Source of the DNA: Bacteroidia bacterium
Lineage (GTDB): Bacteria; Bacteroidota; Bacteroidia; 2-12-FULL-35-15
Length of the DNA stretch: 64,000 nt
Direction of reading: 5' to 3'
Assembly: GCA_020051175.1 (NCBI GenBank)
Contig: JAGVJJ010000011.1
Coordinates: forward strand, 1 to 64,000
Shown here one piece after another: positions 43,855 to 52,894 of the stretch. Position numbers and translations under genes: made by a program. How positions within the stretch are numbered: position 1 is the stretch's first letter; the number at the start of each line of letters is the position of its first letter. The notes below the pieces were generated by a model. It did no database searches and was not told where the DNA came from. It saw only the letters and a list, made by a program, of their open reading frames with translations.

Positions 43855-45951
43855 TTATTTCATTACTGCTTTTACTTTTTCAGCAATAATTTTTAATGAG
43901 TCCATATTGTTTCCTGAAACCCTTACCTCTATTGGAGCAGCAGTAGGCATCATATCTAACTGCTTAATTCGAACATAGGCATTCGGAAAATAATCACGTT
44001 TCTCATTTTCATAATCCTCCATTAACTTTACTGCACTTTCTTCAGTGGTAGTGTTTACAACTAGTTGAGCGTAATTTTTTGACGGGAAATTTGGAGCATA
44101 AGTAGTATGGAAACGAGGAGAACTTGTTCCTATGAATGATGTTACATTCACAACACGTTTGTCTTTTAACAACATATTTGTGAGGCTATCTGTTACTATG
44201 GCCGTTTGCTCCAGTGCAACGCCTTCGGGTAAATAAATTTCCACCGCAAACTGATTTCTTTCTACTTTTGGAAATAACTGGCGTGGCATCAATGCTATAA
44301 GCAATACCCCAATAAAAAAAGATGCAAAACCAATGGTGACTGTAATTTTTGGAATACGAAAAGCACTCTCAAGTGTGTTGTCAAAAGCCTTTTGTAATAC
44401 ATTAAAAATTGAATTATTTTTTTTCTTTACTTCATCATCCCTTTTTATTCCTTTTTTAATGAACTTGAAACTAATAAATGGAACTACAAAATAAGCTACA
44501 GCTAAGGAAATTGTAAGCGCAACACCAATGGTTATGGGCAAAGAGTAAACAAAATCTCCTATCATTCCGAAAAGAAAAAATAATGTAGGAACGAATGTAA
44601 CAATGATGGCTAATGTTGCCGTTAAAACAGGGACAAACAATTCTGTAGCACTTTTCCAAGCAGCATTCCACGGAGTTTCTCTGTGATCCAATTTTTCAAG
44701 ATGGTTATCAATTACAACTATTGCATCATCCACTACCATGCCTAAAACAACTACAAGTCCTGCAAGAGAAACAGTATTCAAATCAACCCCTAATACGTAT
44801 AAAATGCCAACAGATATAAAGACAATTATAGGAATAGTAGCACCTGCAACACAGGCAACTCTAAATGGCAGCATTAGCATAACAACAAGAATTACTCCGC
44901 CAATGGCAATCAAAAATTCTTTAAGAAAATGTTGTATCGCACTATCTACAACAGCGGCCATGTCAGCTGTTTTAGCCACAATAACATCTTCCGGCAGTTT
45001 ATTGTTTATTTGAAGTAGTAATTCATCTACTTCTTTTCCAAACTGAACAATATTTGTTCCCGGTTGCATTTCTAACGAAATTAAAAGACTGTTTTTGCCA
45101 TTGTTTTTGATATAAGATTCAGGGGAAACAAATTCTCGCTTTATTGTTGCGACATCTTTCAGTCTAATTATATTACCTAATGGATTAGTATATATTATTT
45201 GCTGAGAAATTTCCTTTTCAGAACGATAATTAGTTGGAACATGTATAGGCATAATTAATTGAGCATTATCTACATCACCTCCATAATTAACTGTTCCTTC
45301 CATTTGAAGTGCTGCCAATATAGTTGCCGGACGTACACCGTATGTGGCGAGTTTATCCGGATTCATGTAAATACTTATTTGTTCCTGCTGTAAACCGTAA
45401 TGTTTTATTTTTGAAACACTTTTAATTTTTCTAAGTTCCTTTTCTATTGTGGTAACATAATGCTCTAACTCTCTCAAGCTTCTTTGTTCTGATTGAACAT
45501 TAAGCAAGATAGCCGAAGTATTACCAAAATTATTATCTGCATCTAATACAAGTACCTGCGGTGGTAATTGCTTTTTTAAATTAGCCAGCCCAAATTTCAG
45601 CTTATCCCAAAAAGCATCGGGGTCTTTTACGTTTGTATTAACCTCTACCATTATTACCATCAAGCCTTCTTTGGAAATGGAATATGTTTTATCACGATTC
45701 ACCTCTTGAAAGCCAAAAAGATAATTTTCAACTTTTTCTGTTAACTGATCTTCTATTTGATTAGAGGTTGCTCCGGGATAAACACCAATAATTAATCCCT
45801 GCCTAATGACAAACTCAGGAAACTCATTGCGGGGCATTACCCATAAAGCAAAAACACCAAATAGAGCTGTTATAACCACAAGTAATAACACAATTTGTTT
45901 GTGCTTCATTACCTTTTCAATAATATTTAAATTCCTTTTTTCCATTTTCAA
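43855..45951 (-). CDS. RND efflux pump, N-terminal part (ends at premature stop)
   Basis: 698 residues; the rest of the pump follows in the same frame after TAA 43855-43857. TM1 (QIVLLLVVITALFGVFALWV), porter domains PN1/PN2 and TM2-TM6, with the proton-relay TM4 (LNTVSLAGLVVVLGMVVDDAIVVIDN, two Asp) intact. HAE1/AcrB-like family exporting hydrophobic compounds. As it stands the pump would lack TM7-TM12 and be non-functional unless the stop is read through or is a sequencing error. Confidence 0.82.
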   Translation of the reverse strand: MKMEKRNLNIIEKVMKHKQIVLLLVVITALFGVFALWVMPRNEFPEFVIRQGLIIGVYPGATSNQIEDQLTEKVENYLFGFQEVNRDKTYSISKEGLMVIMVEVNTNVKDPDAFWDKLKFGLANLKKQLPPQVLVLDADNNFGNTSAILLNVQSEQRSLRELEHYVTTIEKELRKIKSVSKIKHYGLQQEQISIYMNPDKLATYGVRPATILAALQMEGTVNYGGDVDNAQLIMPIHVPTNYRSEKEISQQIIYTNPLGNIIRLKDVATIKREFVSPESYIKNNGKNSLLISLEMQPGTNIVQFGKEVDELLLQINNKLPEDVIVAKTADMAAVVDSAIQHFLKEFLIAIGGVILVVMLMLPFRVACVAGATIPIIVFISVGILYVLGVDLNTVSLAGLVVVLGMVVDDAIVVIDNHLEKLDHRETPWNAAWKSATELFVPVLTATLAIIVTFVPTLFFLFGMIGDFVYSLPITIGVALTISLAVAYFVVPFISFKFIKKGIKRDDEVKKKNNSIFNVLQKAFDNTLESAFRIPKITVTIGFASFFIGVLLIALMPRQLFPKVERNQFAVEIYLPEGVALEQTAIVTDSLTNMLLKDKRVVNVTSFIGTSSPRFHTTYAPNFPSKNYAQLVVNTTTEESAVKLMEDYENEKRDYFPNAYVRIKQLDMMPTAAPIEVRVSGNNMDSLKIIAEKVKAVMK

Positions 45952-45957
45952 TTTTGA

Positions 45958-46992
45958 TTATTGGATGATGTTTACCGACACTTGTGGTTTTAGTTTCTCT
46001 TGTCCGGAAACAATAATCAAATCACCTTCCTTAATTTCGCCTTCCACAAGTACTTTATTTTCCATTAGCGAAATTGTTTTCACTAATTTTTTATTTGCTT
46101 TATTTTTATCATCAACTACATATACAAACTGATTTCCGTTTATGTCCTTTTGCAAGGCTTTGCCCGAAATCAAGAAACCTGTTTTATTGGATTCCGAATC
46201 AATGGTTACAGAACAAACCATTCCCGGCTTGATCAATAGGTCTGTATTATTTATTTCAATTTTTACAGGATAAGAATGGGAAAGCAAATCTGCTGTTACA
46301 CTAATTTCTTTAACCTCTCCAATAATTTTTTTTGATATTGCAGGAATGGTAACTGAAGCTTTTGTATTTTGTTTAAGACTGCTGATTTCATCTTCGGGCA
46401 CAGGTATTTTAACATACACGGTGTTGATCTCCAATAAATCTAAAACTGTTATTCCTGGCCCGGTATTCATGCCCTGTGTGAAATATATTTTGCCAATCGT
46501 TCCATTTGATGTAGCATAAAGATTATTTTCTTCTACATTTTTTTTTGCAATTTCCGTATTCGCTTTTGCCTGATTTAACCCTGTTTCTGCTTCTACCATT
46601 TTAATTGGTGGTAAGGAACCGTTTTCATTCATAGGTTTTAATCTATTATAAGCATCCTGAGCTTTTTGTTCTTGCAATAAAGCTATTTTGTAAGCATTAC
46701 TCGTACTGGCCGCATCTAAACGTGCTATTAAGTCGCCCTTCCTGACTTGCTGACCTTCTTTTATAAGTATTTCAGTTATAGTTCCGGCAGAGAAAAAACT
46801 GAGATGCGTATTGTTTTTTTCTTCGACAACCCCGGAATAAGAAGTTGTTATTAACCCATTATAAGCTGTAACAATTTCTGTTGTTACTTTAATGGCCGTT
46901 TCTGCTTGAACTGACTCTTTGTGTTCTCCGCATCCGGCAGTTAATAATAGGAAAGGGATAAAATAACTGATTGTTGTAGTTTTGAGTTTCAT
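45958..46992 (-). CDS. RND-1 periplasmic adaptor (membrane fusion) lipoprotein
   Basis: 344 residues. Lipobox LLLTAGCGEHK places Cys21 as the lipid anchor. Order: beta-barrel/lipoyl half (IKEGQQVRKGDLIARLDA), helical hairpin, lipoyl second half (GTIGKIYFTQGM), beta-barrel (VKIPVPEDEISSLKQ) and membrane-proximal domain. It links the RND pump to TolC. Six bases separate its stop from the pump start, forming an operon. Confidence 0.9.
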   Translation of the reverse strand: MKLKTTTISYFIPFLLLTAGCGEHKESVQAETAIKVTTEIVTAYNGLITTSYSGVVEEKNNTHLSFFSAGTITEILIKEGQQVRKGDLIARLDAASTSNAYKIALLQEQKAQDAYNRLKPMNENGSLPPIKMVEAETGLNQAKANTEIAKKNVEENNLYATSNGTIGKIYFTQGMNTGPGITVLDLLEINTVYVKIPVPEDEISSLKQNTKASVTIPAISKKIIGEVKEISVTADLLSHSYPVKIEINNTDLLIKPGMVCSVTIDSESNKTGFLISGKALQKDINGNQFVYVVDDKNKANKKLVKTISLMENKVLVEGEIKEGDLIIVSGQEKLKPQVSVNIIQ

Positions 46993-47048
46993 ATTGTTTA
47001 TATTCTATTGGACTATATTCGTATTGTGGTCTAAATTTACTTTAAAAA

Positions 47049-47070
47049 AAATGATTATTTCTAATCATTT
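47049..47070. promoter_or_regulatory. Palindrome between TetR gene and adaptor gene
   Basis: AAATGATTA (47049-47057) and TAATCATTT (47062-47070) form a perfect nine-base inverted repeat with a TTTC spacer. It lies between the TetR stop and the adaptor start, a good candidate operator for the TetR, or a weak terminator. Confidence 0.45.
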
Positions 47071-47088
47071 CGTTACTGCGTTAAAATC

Positions 47089-47682
47089 TTAGTTCAATCC
47101 TTTTGTAATTATATTTGCCAATAAATCGGCTTGGTTAGCTAAGGAACTATATTTATTTTTTGTTATAACCTCCATTTCAATACCTCTTATGCAGGTAACC
47201 ATAAGCTCTGAAAGGACTTTAATGGAGTTATTATCCGGTATTTTAAATAATTTATCTTTAACTCCTAATTTTAAAATTGATGAAATTAATTCGATTTCGG
47301 CATTATCATATCTGTCTCTAAGTTTTGAAAATTGCTCATTAATGTTTACTATATGAGGATCGTGTTCAATCGCAAAACGGTAAAGACTGATTTTATTTTT
47401 TAATGTTTTAATCTTGACAACTATGTATGTTTTTAATTTATCATGCGCATCAATTTCTTTGTCTACTGCTTTTTTAACTTGCCGCCAGAAATCGTCCATT
47501 TCTTGTTTAATTACTTCATCAAAAATCTCTTCTTTGCTTTTGAAATAGTAATAAAGAGTACTTTTGCCTTTGCCTGCTGCCTTTGCAACATCTTCCATCG
47601 TAGTTTTATTCAAACCGTATTGTTGAATGAGCTTTTTGGCAGCATCTATTATGGCTTGTATTATGATTTCGTCCTTAGTCAT
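47089..47682 (-). CDS. TetR family transcriptional regulator (RND-1)
   Basis: 197 residues. HTH near 12-55: AKKLIQQYGLNKTTMEDVAKAAGKGKSTLYYYFKSKEEIFDEVI, the TetR signature, followed by a ligand-binding helical domain. First gene of the RND-1 run, so it likely represses adaptor, pump and TolC until its ligand appears. AGTTTAAACT at 47712-47721 upstream is a candidate site. Confidence 0.92.
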   Translation of the reverse strand: MTKDEIIIQAIIDAAKKLIQQYGLNKTTMEDVAKAAGKGKSTLYYYFKSKEEIFDEVIKQEMDDFWRQVKKAVDKEIDAHDKLKTYIVVKIKTLKNKISLYRFAIEHDPHIVNINEQFSKLRDRYDNAEIELISSILKLGVKDKLFKIPDNNSIKVLSELMVTCIRGIEMEVITKNKYSSLANQADLLANIITKGLN

Positions 47683-47830
47683 TTGTTTTATTTTCGACTG
47701 ATTACATATTTAGTTTAAACTCAACTATCTGTTTTCTTTTTTTTACTTCATCTATGTTTAGGTTTTCTGCTTTTCATATTGAGCAATTTTACCAGGTAGT
47801 AATAAATAATTACCGATACAAGGCAACGGA

Positions 47831-48223
47831 TTAATACTGCACGTTTTTAAGCCAGTTTAGGGCATCTTCGTAATTTTCAAAATAATTAACTGTTACGGGC
47901 GTTTTGTTAAAGCTATAAACTATACTTTCTACTGCAATTTTATTAAAGAAATAAAGAGGTTGTATGCATGCAACAAACTTCAACCCCATCATAGTTGCTT
48001 TTGGTATATAGGTTCGATCCATCCAGTCCTGATCCTCCTTACCAATGAGTATCATATCTTTCAAATCTACCAAAATTTTGTAAGCTTTATGTTTTTCTAA
48101 CATTTCTAATAACAATTCGGTGCTTTCCCGAAATTGGTTACTGGTTGCATAACCATACCATTTACATAATACAGCATTAATATCATGATCGTAAGTAATT
48201 TTATAGATTTCAGTTGATTCCAT
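47831..48223 (-). CDS. STAS/SEC14-like protein
   Basis: 130 residues. A beta-rich start (YKITYDHDINAVLCKWYGY), helix (FRESTELLLEMLEKHKAY), strand KILVDLKDM and the ending VNYFENYEDALNWL are those of the SpoIIAA/STAS-like family. It resembles the gene at 28093-28506 in its C-terminal strand-helix (ED-AL-WL). Cytoplasmic, function unknown. Confidence 0.62.
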   Translation of the reverse strand: MESTEIYKITYDHDINAVLCKWYGYATSNQFRESTELLLEMLEKHKAYKILVDLKDMILIGKEDQDWMDRTYIPKATMMGLKFVACIQPLYFFNKIAVESIVYSFNKTPVTVNYFENYEDALNWLKNVQY

Positions 48224-48575
48224 TTTATTTATTTTGGTTGTTATTCCGCCTGCTGTTCACTAAGCTTGCTAAGCTTGGTTTCTGATTTGTTGTTATTTCC
48301 TTTTCTATGTTTTCTAATGTAATTGTTTGAATGTTTTTATTGACTATTAGACTAATTTGGTATTTAAGTCTACAAATGTATTATTATTTTTCATTGTGCG
48401 AAAAATTTTTATTAGACTTTTTACGTATTATAGTCTGATAATGATTTGACAATGGTAGATTGCCATTCTATAGTAATGATTAAAATCAATAAGCCTTATG
48501 ATAATTGCCAGGATAATAAGCACGCGACTTGTTAATATATTAATTATCAACACATTAACCTATATTTAAATAATT

Positions 48576-48603
48576 CGTTTAACCAATATATGTTTAAACA
48601 TAT
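48576..48603. promoter_or_regulatory. GTTTAAAC operator copy A (48 kb)
   Basis: CGTTTAA at 48576-48582 and a perfect 16-base palindrome ATATGTTTAAACATAT at 48588-48603. On the reverse strand it reads GTTTAAACATATATTGGTTAAACG, almost identical to copy B at 52246-52269. It overlaps the promoter of the SnoaL gene; TACCTTTG (48611-48618) follows. Likely site of the local MarR proteins. Confidence 0.6.
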
Positions 48604-48610
48604 AAATTAA

Positions 48611-48618
48611 TACCTTTG
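48611..48618 (+). promoter_or_regulatory. Bacteroidota -7 box of the SnoaL-like gene
   Basis: TACCTTTG, an exact TAnnTTTG, 30 bases upstream of ATG 48648 and 8 bases downstream of the GTTTAAAC palindrome, so a repressor on the palindrome would block it. Confidence 0.6.
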
Positions 48619-48647
48619 TTTGAAATATTAACTAAAAATTGAATCCA

Positions 48648-49004
48648 ATGAATTTAAAAGAAAAAATTGAAGAGTTGAATCAAATGATTCTTACCGGAAA
48701 ACAAATGGATGCTTTTGAAAAGTATTACCATGAAGATGTTGTAATGCAGGAAAACTCTAATCCACCTACAGTTGGAAAATCTGCAAATCGAGAAAGAGAG
48801 TTACAGGCTATGCAAATGATTGAAGCCTTTCATGGCGCGGAAGTAAAATCAGTTGCTGTTGGTGATAATGTAACAACATCTGAATGGGAAATGGATGTTA
48901 CTTATAAAGGCGCTCCTCGTATGAAAATGTGCCAGGTTGCAGTGCAGAAATGGAAAGATGGGAAAATTATAAACGAACGCTTTTATTATTCAATGCCAAA
49001 TTAA
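48648..49004 (+). CDS. SnoaL-like (NTF2-fold) protein
   Basis: 118 residues from ATG 48648 (TTG at 48639 is an alternative start). ELNQMILTGKQMDAFEKYYHEDVVMQEN is the typical start of a SnoaL-like domain, with strand-rich remainder ending in QKWKDGKIINERFYYSMP. NTF2-fold proteins of this kind bind or modify small hydrophobic molecules. The gene is under a GTTTAAAC operator. Confidence 0.8.
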   Translation: MNLKEKIEELNQMILTGKQMDAFEKYYHEDVVMQENSNPPTVGKSANRERELQAMQMIEAFHGAEVKSVAVGDNVTTSEWEMDVTYKGAPRMKMCQVAVQKWKDGKIINERFYYSMPN

Positions 49005-49118
49005 AAATTACGGGGGAACAGGTAGTTGCTTTAATGATTGTTTCTTCCATTATTACTAAAGTATTGCTTGAATCCCCCGCCAATTTTATTAAAAAAAACC
49101 AATTAAAAATCAAATTAT

Positions 49119-49574
49119 ATGAAAGCAAGAATAATTTCAATAACCCCTGAAACTCTTTTTATGTCTGTGTTTCAGGAAAACAAGAACAACAACGATTCAG
49201 ATAACCACTACATTCCGGGAGCGTGTAATATTGGGCATGAAGAAATAAGAAGACGGAAAAAGGCAACCGTCTTTTCTATTGTATTGACTATTACAGTAAT
49301 TGTTTTACTATTTATGCTTGATGCAAATAAAATATGGAGATTAATTCTTTTTATCCCTGCGACTTCGCTAGGTGTGAGTTTTCAGCAATGGTACTTTAAG
49401 TTTTGCGTTGCTTTCGGAATAAAAGGCGTATTTAATTTTGGAGATATCGGCAAAACATTTTCCATTGATCAAAAGGAAAATTACAGAAAAGATCGTATTA
49501 AGGCATGGCAAATGATTATATCAGGAATGGTATTTGGTTTGATATTAGCCTTGATTTTTTATTTTATGCCTTGA
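49119..49574 (+). CDS. Membrane protein of unknown function, two helices
   Basis: 151 residues. A soluble N-terminal part with HYIPGACNIGHEEIRRRKK (about 30-48), a motif found in conserved Bacteroidota membrane proteins, then helix 1 (ATVFSIVLTITVIVLLFML), helix 2 (IWRLILFIPATSLGVSF) and a last helix (MIISGMVFGLILALIFYF). No function known. In the plus-strand cluster downstream of the SnoaL gene. Confidence 0.62.
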   Translation: MKARIISITPETLFMSVFQENKNNNDSDNHYIPGACNIGHEEIRRRKKATVFSIVLTITVIVLLFMLDANKIWRLILFIPATSLGVSFQQWYFKFCVAFGIKGVFNFGDIGKTFSIDQKENYRKDRIKAWQMIISGMVFGLILALIFYFMP

Positions 49575-49612
49575 ATGGAGAAGGTAACAATTATTGAAGA
49601 ACTTTAAAAAAT

Positions 49613-49843
49613 ATGGGGCAAAAAAAACACATAGATGAAAAGATGAAAGAGTTTGCTATGAATATTGAAGAATTTACTATCGGACAAACTATTATTGATT
49701 CAGACAACACCCGTTGCGAAATATCCAATAAGACAATTAATAGTATTGAAGTTTCAATTATACGAAAAAGTGAAAAAGGAAGCAACTGTAAGCAATGGTT
49801 TGATATGAAACAATTTAATAAGAGATTTAAAACTTTGAATTAG
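49613..49843 (+). CDS. Small hypothetical protein
   Basis: 76 residues, charged, soluble, no recognised domain. Strand-rich centre (FTIGQTIIDSDNTRCEISNKTINSIEVSI) and basic end. It follows the membrane protein by 38 bases on the same strand. Confidence 0.5.
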   Translation: MGQKKHIDEKMKEFAMNIEEFTIGQTIIDSDNTRCEISNKTINSIEVSIIRKSEKGSNCKQWFDMKQFNKRFKTLN

Positions 49844-49860
49844 TAAAAATTTTAATGCGT

Positions 49861-49892
49861 TTTTGGGTAAATTATTAATGGTGTACCCAAAA
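49861..49892. promoter_or_regulatory. Inverted repeat upstream of the DoxX gene
   Basis: TTTTGGGTA (49861-49869) pairs with TACCCAAAA (49884-49892), nine bases each, spacer 14. No T-run follows on the plus strand, so an operator is more likely than a terminator. Confidence 0.4.
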
Positions 49893-49960
49893 CAAAACAG
49901 AAACCATCACAGAAGCGAAATTTTGAAAATAATAAACCCAAAACTTAAATAATAACAACT

Positions 49961-50344
49961 ATGGAACCAATAAAATTGTCTAAAGCGAGAAAAGTAACAA
50001 CATGGATATTCGTAGGGCTTATGTCAGCCTTATTTATTATGAGTGCGTCAATGAAATTGATGGCTGGTGCAAATGCGGAAATAGCACAAAACTTTATTAA
50101 ATGGGGATTGGATGGTAAACTTATGTTAATAGGAATGGGCGAACTCATTGCTGCCATTTTCTTTCTAATTCCGCGAACATCATCATTAGGAGTTTTATTA
50201 TTAAGCGCACACTTAGGTGGTGCAATTGTGACGCACATGAGTAATGCGGAAATGTTTATTCCACAAATAGTAATGCTCTTGTTAGTTTGGGTTGCTAATT
50301 ATTTGCGTAATCCAGAAATGTTAGCATCATTCACAAAAAAATAA
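49961..50344 (+). CDS. DoxX-like family membrane protein
   Basis: 127 residues with four hydrophobic helices. TWIFVGLMSALFIMSASMKLMAG, then WGLDGKLMLIGMGELIAAIFFLIPRTSSLGVLLLSAHLGGAI is the DoxX-like pattern. Found in the inner membrane, linked to quinone/thiosulfate redox or stress response in relatives. It ends 5 bases before the dioxygenase-type gene, forming a two-gene unit. Confidence 0.85.
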   Translation: MEPIKLSKARKVTTWIFVGLMSALFIMSASMKLMAGANAEIAQNFIKWGLDGKLMLIGMGELIAAIFFLIPRTSSLGVLLLSAHLGGAIVTHMSNAEMFIPQIVMLLLVWVANYLRNPEMLASFTKK

Positions 50345-50348
50345 TTTC

Positions 50349-51239
50349 ATGGAACGCAAAGATTTTTTAAAACTTTTAGCGTTAGCCCCATTAGTCACGT
50401 ATAATATGAAGTTACCGGCATTTTCAAAAATCACTTCCTCTTTTTCTTCTACAAAGAAAATGCCTGTGCTTTTTACTTCGCATGGCAACCCGATGGACAT
50501 TCCTTTAGGGCTAAATGCAAATCCGTTTTTAACAAGTTTGGCACAAATAGGAGAAAAAATTAGAAAAGAAAATGAAATAAAAGCCATTTTGGTAGTATCA
50601 GCACATTGGTGCACGAAAGGGACTCTTGTAAATGTAAGCTCTGCACCTGAAACTATTTATGATTATTACGGTTTTCCACCCGAATATTATACTCAGAAAT
50701 ACCTTGCTCCCGGCTCACCAGAAACGGCTAAGGAAGTAGCCAAGCTTATTCCAAAAGTTAAAGAAACAACAGAGTGGGGATTAGATCATGGTGCTTGGCC
50801 TATGCTTAAACACATGTTCCCAAAGGCTGATGTTCCGGTTTTTGAAATGAGTATTGATTATTACCAATCCGCACAATATCATTTTGATTTAGCAAAACAA
50901 CTCAAACCCCTGAGAAATAAGGGAGTTTTAATAATTGGAAGCGGTGCTGTTGTACATAATTTAAAGGAGGCTGGCAAACGATTTTTTAATGGAAATATGA
51001 AGCCTTATGGGTGGGATATAGAGTTTGATCAATGGATAAAACAACAATTGGATAAACGAGATATACAAAGCATAGTCAATTACGAAAAAAATAAATTAGG
51101 CTTGATGGCTGCCCCCACCCCGGACCATTATGTGCCTTTAATATATAGTCTTGCTTTAATGGATGAGAATGAAAATATTGAACATACTTTTGAAGAAATG
51201 CTCCCAGCTTTTAGCAACAGGGGTTTTCGTATAGGTTAA
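50349..51239 (+). CDS. ygiD: LigB/DODA-type extradiol dioxygenase
   Basis: 296 residues. Possible twin-hydrophobic leader (residues 2-25), then VLFTSHGNPM, VVSAHWCTKG, GLDHGAWPMLKHM and GSGAVVHNLKEAG, the metal-binding His/Glu residues of the 4,5-DOPA-dioxygenase (YgiD) family. It should cleave catechol-type rings using a zinc or iron centre. Gene symbol by family only. DoxX plus DODA next to MarR regulators recalls catechol/quinone detoxification modules. Confidence 0.85.
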   Translation: MERKDFLKLLALAPLVTYNMKLPAFSKITSSFSSTKKMPVLFTSHGNPMDIPLGLNANPFLTSLAQIGEKIRKENEIKAILVVSAHWCTKGTLVNVSSAPETIYDYYGFPPEYYTQKYLAPGSPETAKEVAKLIPKVKETTEWGLDHGAWPMLKHMFPKADVPVFEMSIDYYQSAQYHFDLAKQLKPLRNKGVLIIGSGAVVHNLKEAGKRFFNGNMKPYGWDIEFDQWIKQQLDKRDIQSIVNYEKNKLGLMAAPTPDHYVPLIYSLALMDENENIEHTFEEMLPAFSNRGFRIG

Positions 51240-51366
51240 AAGATTATGACGTGGGATCATTGAAGTAAAATATATGGGCTGGTGGTTGCAGTTTGATTTT
51301 CAGAATAGTTTGCTGTTCCATGTAAACAGTTACTGAAATATCTGCAATACCGGCCCTCCAATACTT

Positions 51367-51630
51367 TTGAAAGTGAATTACAAAAAATTAGTATTAACAT
51401 TAAAGGATGAAAGACATGCAGTTATATTTATTGTCGAGATCCAAAACAATGCTCCAAGAAGCATCAAAGCAAATTTTCTGAAACTACCAATTGGTGTAGA
51501 TTTGGGATTCTATACAGGAAGATATGCTAATGATACTACTGAAGAATCTATTATTTCAGACATCCTCAAAAGGTTGGAAATTGATAAAAATTCCGGGCAT
51601 TATTTCATCAGGGAAGAGTATTCAAAATAG
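51367..51630 (+). CDS. Small hypothetical protein
   Basis: 87 residues, start TTG 51367 or GTG 51373, so the start is uncertain. No domain recognised; strand-rich with an acidic helical end (DTTEESIISDILKRLEID). Located between the DODA gene and a MarR gene. Confidence 0.4.
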   Translation: MKVNYKKLVLTLKDERHAVIFIVEIQNNAPRSIKANFLKLPIGVDLGFYTGRYANDTTEESIISDILKRLEIDKNSGHYFIREEYSK

Positions 51631-51755
51631 GATTTTTCCAAGTATTCTTAAACAAAATAAAAATAAGACAATAGCGTTCTGGCATATATTTGGTTTGTTG
51701 TAGGAACAATAATATTTAATTAGGGTAATTTACTTATGAATATAATTTTATAAAT

Positions 51756-52205
51756 ATGAATTTGGAAGAAGAAATTAAGCAAGAAAAATTCAGGAGTGAA
51801 TTTCAAAAAACGATTATAAATATTTATTATACTAACTGCTATATTTTTTCAAAGTTTCAGGATTTACTTTCTGAATATAAATTAACGGTTCAGCAATATA
51901 ATATTCTACGGATACTTCGAGGACAATTTCCGGAAACAGTATCAATTGGAACAATAAAGGAAAGAATGCTTGATAAAAATTCGGACATAACAAGAATAAT
52001 TGACCGGCTAATTATTAAGCAATTAGCCGAAAGAAAAAACAGCATAAGTGATAGGCGGGTTACTGAAATTAAAATAACAAAAAAGGGGTTGAGCCTTCTT
52101 AAGAAAATGGATTTAGTTGATTTAAAATCGGATAATATCCTCTCGCATTTAAATGAAACAGACCTAAAGAAATTAAACGAGCTTTTAGATAAGATTAGAA
52201 TTTAG
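51756..52205 (+). CDS. MarR family regulator, paralogue of the 60.6 kb gene
   Basis: 149 residues. MarR winged helix: KLTVQQYNILRILRGQFPETVSIGTIKERMLDKNSDITRIIDRLIIKQLAERKNSISDRRVTEIKIT. The match to the protein at 60574-61023 is close throughout (TVQQYNIL/TAQQFNIL, MLDKNSD/MLDKSSD, LLDKIRI/LLNKIRM). A GTTTAAAC operator copy follows it at 52246-52269. Confidence 0.88.
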   Translation: MNLEEEIKQEKFRSEFQKTIINIYYTNCYIFSKFQDLLSEYKLTVQQYNILRILRGQFPETVSIGTIKERMLDKNSDITRIIDRLIIKQLAERKNSISDRRVTEIKITKKGLSLLKKMDLVDLKSDNILSHLNETDLKKLNELLDKIRI

Positions 52206-52245
52206 GCCTAAAACCTTTTATTTTTCATGCAATAAAAGTTTATTT

Positions 52246-52269
52246 GTTTAAACATATATTGTTTAAACG
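52246..52269. promoter_or_regulatory. GTTTAAAC operator copy B (52 kb)
   Basis: Two full GTTTAAAC boxes (52246-52253 and 52261-52268) with an ATATATT spacer, centres 15 bases apart. Lies between the MarR gene and the 173-residue gene. Nearly identical to the reverse of copy A. Confidence 0.6.
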
Positions 52270-52313
52270 ATTATTTTACTACATTAGTATATATTAATTT
52301 AGATTTGGATTCA

Positions 52314-52835
52314 ATGTCAAAAGAAATTGCAAGGGAAATTGTTAAAGAAAATAATATTCAAAAAATAAATTACCTCATAACGAATTTGCATCAGCCCGAA
52401 ATCGAACTTGATTTAATTCATTTGATTTATGAAATCAGTTTAATTAAGCCGGATCTTCTATTAGATTATTTTGACGATATTGCAATATGTTTAAATTCAA
52501 AATATAGCAACGTACATAAATTTACCTTGCTAACTTTTTCAAATTTAGCCAATAAAAAATCGGAGAATATATGGGATTGTCGCGAAAGAATATGTGATAT
52601 AATAACGACCGGAGACGTTCCTGTTTTAGAATCAGGACTTTCACTTTTTTTGGAAATGGCAAAATTCGGGGATGCGGAAATAAGAAATGAATCCTCCCTT
52701 TGTGTTTCAGCAATTCTCGAAGTTCTTCCCGTTGAAAGCCTTCAAAAATTTACTAAAGCTATTGCTGAATCGGATATTTTATTTAAGGAAAAAAATCTTA
52801 CAATAATTGACAAAAGAACAAGTTTGCTTAACTAA
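52314..52835 (+). CDS. HEAT-repeat-like protein
   Basis: 173 residues from ATG 52314 (TTG at 52305 is upstream). Repeated helical pairs with patterns such as LTFSNLANKKSENIWDCRERICDIITTGDVPVLESGLSLFLEMAK are typical of HEAT/armadillo helices. No catalytic residues seen; probably a protein-protein scaffold. Its promoter overlaps operator copy B, so the neighbouring MarR likely controls it. Confidence 0.6.
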   Translation: MSKEIAREIVKENNIQKINYLITNLHQPEIELDLIHLIYEISLIKPDLLLDYFDDIAICLNSKYSNVHKFTLLTFSNLANKKSENIWDCRERICDIITTGDVPVLESGLSLFLEMAKFGDAEIRNESSLCVSAILEVLPVESLQKFTKAIAESDILFKEKNLTIIDKRTSLLN

Positions 52836-52894
52836 TCTTTACTTATACGTTCATAATTTTATATATTTAGAAGAACAAGTAAGCATTCTCTTAA

